From Negativicutes bacterium (GTDB lineage: Bacteria; Bacillota; Negativicutes; JAGOZY01): a stretch of DNA of 9,381 nucleotides. Of this stretch, positions 6,496 to 9,381 are shown piece by piece. The translations under genes and the position numbers were made by a program. The DNA is taken from contig JAGOZY010000018.1 in NCBI GenBank assembly GCA_018058445.1, positions 1-9,381 on the forward strand, read 5' to 3'. The notes beneath the pieces were generated by a model. That model had not been told where the DNA came from and did not search any database. It saw only the letters and a list, made by a program, of their open reading frames with translations. Each line of letters starts with the position of its first letter. Position 1 is the first letter of the stretch.

Positions 6496-7449
6496 GTGAA
6501 ACTATCCCCACTAAAATTTGACAAAATAATCGCTGCAGTTCCAATCATTCAAGGTGGAATGGCAGTTAAAATATCAACAGCTCCGCTTGCGGCGGCAGTC
6601 GCAAACGAAGGCGGAATTGGACTTATTGGCGCATCAGGTATGCAGCCAGAAGAACTGCGCCGTGAGATCCGTTTGGCCCGTGCATTATCTCCGAATGGAG
6701 TGATTGGGGTCAATATTATGGTTGCAGCACGCCAATTTCCGAAGTTAGTTCAAGCAGCAATCGATGAAAAAATCGATCTTATTGTTGCGGGCGCTGGCTT
6801 TTCCCGTGATGTATTTGCCCTTGGCAAAGAAGCGGGCGTACCCGTGGCTCCGATTGTATCCTCAGCAAAATTAGCAAAGCTTTCAGAAAAACTAGGAGCT
6901 TCTTTAATTATTGTTGAAGGTAAAGAAGCGGGTGGCCATTTAGGAACGGATCGACCGATGCGAGAGATTGTCCCTGAGATCGTTGCCGCTGTTGACCTAC
7001 CCGTTATTGCAGCGGGCGGAATTATTGACGGACAAGATATTGTGGACGCACTTCGCTTAGGTGCTGTTGGTGTTCAAATGGGTACTCGTTTTGTAGCTAG
7101 CGATGAGTGCAACGCAGCTCAAGAGCTGAAAGAACTCTATATAAAAGCTGAGCCAGAAGATGTCGTACTGATTAAAAGCCCAGTTGGATACCCAGGGCGT
7201 TCTCTTAAGAATCCTTTCGCAGTGAAAGCTTTGGCCATGGAAACTGACAAAGCAAAAGTCTGCCAAGGATGCCTCAAAGAATGTTCTCAACACTTCTGTC
7301 TGATCAACGCTTTAGTTCGAGCCCAGCAGGGAGATGTGGAAACCGGTTTAGTATTTACAGGTGAAAATGTCCACCGTATTAAGGATATTTTGCCAGTAAA
7401 AGAAATCTTCCGACAGCTACTAGCGGAAATTGATCAGATTGAAGGATAG
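6496..7449 (+). CDS. FMN-dependent FabK/nitronate monooxygenase-family oxidoreductase with C-terminal four-Cys cluster (FabX-like candidate)
   Basis: A 317-residue TIM-barrel flavoprotein related to the FabK encoded upstream: PIIQGGMAV (16-24), GGIGLIGASG, EAGGHLG with His148, phosphate-binding VIAAGGI (170-176) and GVQMGTRF (192-199). Unlike that FabK, it has cysteines C256, C259, C263 and C268 (Cx2Cx3Cx4C) followed by a GDVETGLVFTGENV segment. From memory such a C-terminus marks a nitronate monooxygenase subgroup that includes H. pylori FabX, a [4Fe-4S]/FMN decanoyl-ACP dehydrogenase-isomerase; I could not check this by alignment. GTG 6496 is preferred, with GGAGG at 6481-6485, 10 nt upstream; the frame stays open to 6436. 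It lies between acpP and fabF (15 nt before fabF), so an acyl-ACP substrate is likely. Alternatives are a second enoyl-ACP reductase or a detoxifying nitronate monooxygenase; databases would probably call it one of these. Confidence 0.85.
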   Translation: MKLSPLKFDKIIAAVPIIQGGMAVKISTAPLAAAVANEGGIGLIGASGMQPEELRREIRLARALSPNGVIGVNIMVAARQFPKLVQAAIDEKIDLIVAGAGFSRDVFALGKEAGVPVAPIVSSAKLAKLSEKLGASLIIVEGKEAGGHLGTDRPMREIVPEIVAAVDLPVIAAGGIIDGQDIVDALRLGAVGVQMGTRFVASDECNAAQELKELYIKAEPEDVVLIKSPVGYPGRSLKNPFAVKALAMETDKAKVCQGCLKECSQHFCLINALVRAQQGDVETGLVFTGENVHRIKDILPVKEIFRQLLAEIDQIEG

Positions 7450-7464
7450 AACGGAGTGGTATAG

Positions 7465-8706
7465 GTGAAACGTCGAGTTGTAATAACTGGTCTTGGAGTA
7501 ATCTCACCAGTAGGAACCGGACAAGAAAATTTTTGGGAAAGCCTAATGGCAGGGAAATCTGGCATCGGCCCCATTACACGTTTTGATGCAACTGACTATA
7601 GTACACGTATTGCTGGTGAAGTGAAAGATTTTGTACCAGAAGATTATCTGGACAGAAAAGAAGCTCGCCGGATGGATCGAAGTACTCAACTGGCAGTCGC
7701 AGCGAGCAAACTGGCAATCGAAGATTCTGGACTTGATCTGGAAAAAGTAGATAAAAGCCGAGCGGGAGTGATAATCGGAACTGGAATTGGTGGTATTGAA
7801 ACCATGCATGAACAGTACCGAACACTATTCGAAAAAGGACCGAATCGACTGAGCCCTTTCTTCGTTCCGATGATGATCGCCAATATGCCTGCTGGACAGA
7901 CGAGCATTCAATTTGGTTTTCAAGGACCTTGTTTATGCATTGTTACGGCCTGCACCAGTGGAACGAATTCCATTGGCGAAGCTACGCGAAAAATTCAAAC
8001 TGGTGAAGCGGATATCATGTTGGCTGGTGGAACCGAAGCTGCAATTTCACAAGCTGCTGTTGCAGGATTTTGTGCAATGAAAGCCATGTCTACTCGCAAT
8101 GATGAGCCGGAGAAAGCTTCTCGCCCTTTCCAAGCAGATCGTGATGGATTTGTTATGGGCGAAGGTTCTGGTATCGTCGTACTTGAAAGCCTTGATAGCG
8201 CGCTTGCGCGTGGCGCCCGTATTTACGCTGAAGTTGGTGGCTATGGAAGCAATGCAGATGCTTATCACATCACAGCTCCGGCACCAGGTGGAAAACTGGT
8301 AGAAGATTGCATGTCGAAAGCGATTGTCGATGCAGGCTTAAATCCATCGGACGTTGACTATATCAATACCCATGGAACATCCACCCCAGTTGGCGATGCC
8401 AATGAAGTTCTCGGTATCAAGATGCTTTTTGGTGATCATGCTAAAAAAGTGGCTGTTGGATCGACAAAATCGATGACAGGACATCTATTAGGTGCCGCTG
8501 GTGGTATTGAGACCATCGCTTGTGCGCTCGCTGTGTACAACGATGAAATTCCACCAACAATTAACTGCGACAATCCCGATCCAGATTTGGATCTTGATTT
8601 TGTGCCGAATGTTGGCCGCAAACAGACCGTGAATGTCGCTATTTCCAACTCGTTCGGTTTTGGCGGACATAACGGAACCTTGCTCGTCAAAAAATATAAA
8701 GCCTAG
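7465..8706 (+). CDS. fabF: Beta-ketoacyl-ACP synthase II (KAS II)
   Basis: Elongating condensing enzyme joining acyl-ACP and malonyl-ACP. The 413-residue length and numbering match E. coli FabF: Cys163 in TACTSGTNS, His303 in NTHGTSTPVGD and His340 in SMTGHLLGAAGG form the catalytic Cys-His-His set, and NSFGFGGHN is the C-terminal gating loop. The GTG start at 7465 follows GGAG (7453-7456) by 8 nt; the protein then begins MKRRVVITGLGVISPVG as expected. In organisms with a cis-unsaturated branch a FabF- or FabB-type synthase also elongates unsaturated intermediates, which would fit its coupling to the preceding gene. It is the last gene of the fab operon. Confidence 0.98.
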   Translation: MKRRVVITGLGVISPVGTGQENFWESLMAGKSGIGPITRFDATDYSTRIAGEVKDFVPEDYLDRKEARRMDRSTQLAVAASKLAIEDSGLDLEKVDKSRAGVIIGTGIGGIETMHEQYRTLFEKGPNRLSPFFVPMMIANMPAGQTSIQFGFQGPCLCIVTACTSGTNSIGEATRKIQTGEADIMLAGGTEAAISQAAVAGFCAMKAMSTRNDEPEKASRPFQADRDGFVMGEGSGIVVLESLDSALARGARIYAEVGGYGSNADAYHITAPAPGGKLVEDCMSKAIVDAGLNPSDVDYINTHGTSTPVGDANEVLGIKMLFGDHAKKVAVGSTKSMTGHLLGAAGGIETIACALAVYNDEIPPTINCDNPDPDLDLDFVPNVGRKQTVNVAISNSFGFGGHNGTLLVKKYKA

Positions 8707-8779
8707 ATTCATTTAGATACAGTGGAGCTTGCGACTATTCTTTCTGTTCTGACTACTTTATGTAATCAAAACAGCAGGT

Positions 8780-8805
8780 AAGGTAGCTTAGCTCCTTTTC
8801 CTTTT
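8780..8805 (+). terminator. Possible weak terminator between fabF and rnc
   Basis: AAGG-T-AGC (8780-8787, one bulged T) pairs with GCTCCTT (8791-8797) across a TTA loop, followed by the T-rich TTCCTTTTG. The stem is short, so termination would be partial at best; rnc may be partly read through from fabF. The rest of the 125-nt gap (8707-8831) shows no convincing promoter. Confidence 0.3.
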
Positions 8806-8831
8806 GAGGCAGAAGAGTGAGGAGAGTTACT

Positions 8832-9381
8832 ATGGAAGAGACAATTAAGCTTTTAAAAGAAGCTGGGCTTGAAATTAGAGATTCTCAGCTTTTCATTCAA
8901 GCCCTGACCCATCGCTCTTACATTCACGAAAATTCGGGAAGCAACTCAAATGAACGTTTAGAATTTTTGGGTGATGCGGTTCTTGGACTCGTTATGGGTG
9001 AGCTATTATATGAGCGGTTTCCTACATGGCCGGAAGGTACTCTTTCGAGGGTACGCTCTTCCCTTGTTCGGGAAGATACTCTTGCCGAAGTCGCCCTGTC
9101 GCTCCATATTGGTGCCTCTTTGCGCCTAGGAAAAGGCGAAGAAGTGACAGGGGGTAGAAAACGCCCTTCGATCCTTGCCGATACGGTAGAAGCGATTTTA
9201 GCCGCTTGTTATTTGGAAGGTGGCTTAAAAGCAGCGCGCGCTTTTGTCGAAAAAATCATGAAGCCTTGGCTGGATAAAGCAGAGCAATATGGAAAAAAAC
9301 TACCTGATAGTAAAACTCGTTTACAAGAGCTTTTACAAATCAATGGAGCGGTAAATATCCGATATGACTTAATTGAAGAGA
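8832..9381 (+). CDS. rnc: Ribonuclease III, 3'-truncated by window edge
   Basis: The first 183 residues of the dsRNA-specific endonuclease that processes rRNA precursors and structured mRNAs. The catalytic signature ERLEFLGDAV (41-50, with Glu41, Glu44 and Asp48) and the second metal-binding part ILADTVEAILAA (Asp117, Glu120) are intact. A dsRNA-binding domain begins at about 158 (DSKTRLQELLQ) and runs off the window. ATG 8832 has AGGAG (8820-8824) 7 nt upstream. rnc after the fab cluster is the conserved Firmicutes order (acpP-rnc-smc in Bacillus). There is a 125-nt gap to fabF with a weak hairpin, so it may or may not share the fab transcript. Nothing in the visible part suggests a defect. 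Confidence 0.97.
   Translation, partial: MEETIKLLKEAGLEIRDSQLFIQALTHRSYIHENSGSNSNERLEFLGDAVLGLVMGELLYERFPTWPEGTLSRVRSSLVREDTLAEVALSLHIGASLRLGKGEEVTGGRKRPSILADTVEAILAACYLEGGLKAARAFVEKIMKPWLDKAEQYGKKLPDSKTRLQELLQINGAVNIRYDLIEE

Noticed and set aside
8099..8302. Plus-strand open frame inside fabF in another frame
   Set aside because: It lies fully inside the catalytic core of fabF, has no ribosome site, and its translation resembles no family.
8729..8757. Possible rnc promoter TTGCGA-17-ACTACT
   Set aside because: The -10 has too few matches; no other pair with proper spacing was found in the fabF-rnc gap.

Overview
The window is a tightly packed, all-plus-strand stretch of a Firmicutes chromosome. 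The main evidence is the FapR-headed fatty-acid/phospholipid operon, the FabK-type (flavin) enoyl-ACP reductase in place of FabI, strong AGGAGG-type ribosome sites, TTG/GTG starts and the yceD-rpmF and fab-rnc neighbourhoods. An anaerobic clostridial lineage (Peptococcaceae/Desulfitobacterium-like) fits best, but that is inference from gene order and family content. There is no sign of recent transfer, mobile elements, CRISPR or tRNA/rRNA genes.

Region 1 (1-660): the 3' part of yceD (DUF177), then rpmF (ribosomal protein L32), closed by a strong hairpin right after the rpmF stop. Region 2 (653-857): the only long non-coding stretch. It holds a good sigma-A promoter (TTGTCA-17-TATAAT), a dyad inside the promoter spacer, a separate 14-bp perfect palindrome upstream, and a FapR-type operator just before fapR.

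Region 3 (858-8706): an apparently single operon, fapR-plsX-fabH-fabK-fabD-fabG-acpP-(FabK/nitronate monooxygenase paralogue)-fabF. FapR would sense malonyl-CoA and repress the operon. FabD makes malonyl-ACP, FabH starts chains, FabF elongates, FabG reduces the 3-keto group, FabK reduces the enoyl group, AcpP carries the chains and PlsX converts acyl-ACP to acyl-phosphate for phospholipid synthesis. The dehydratase (FabZ) and acetyl-CoA carboxylase are not in the window. Region 4 (8707-9381): a 125-nt gap with a weak hairpin, then the 5' part of rnc (RNase III), cut by the window edge.

The most interesting item is the second flavin oxidoreductase (6496-7449) between acpP and fabF. It keeps the FMN-barrel motifs of FabK but has a C-terminal Cx2Cx3Cx4C cluster that the genuine FabK (3439-4380) lacks. 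This combination recalls the Fe-S flavoprotein FabX of Helicobacter pylori, which makes unsaturated fatty acids anaerobically, and suggests that this operon encodes a candidate oxygen-independent desaturation or isomerisation step.
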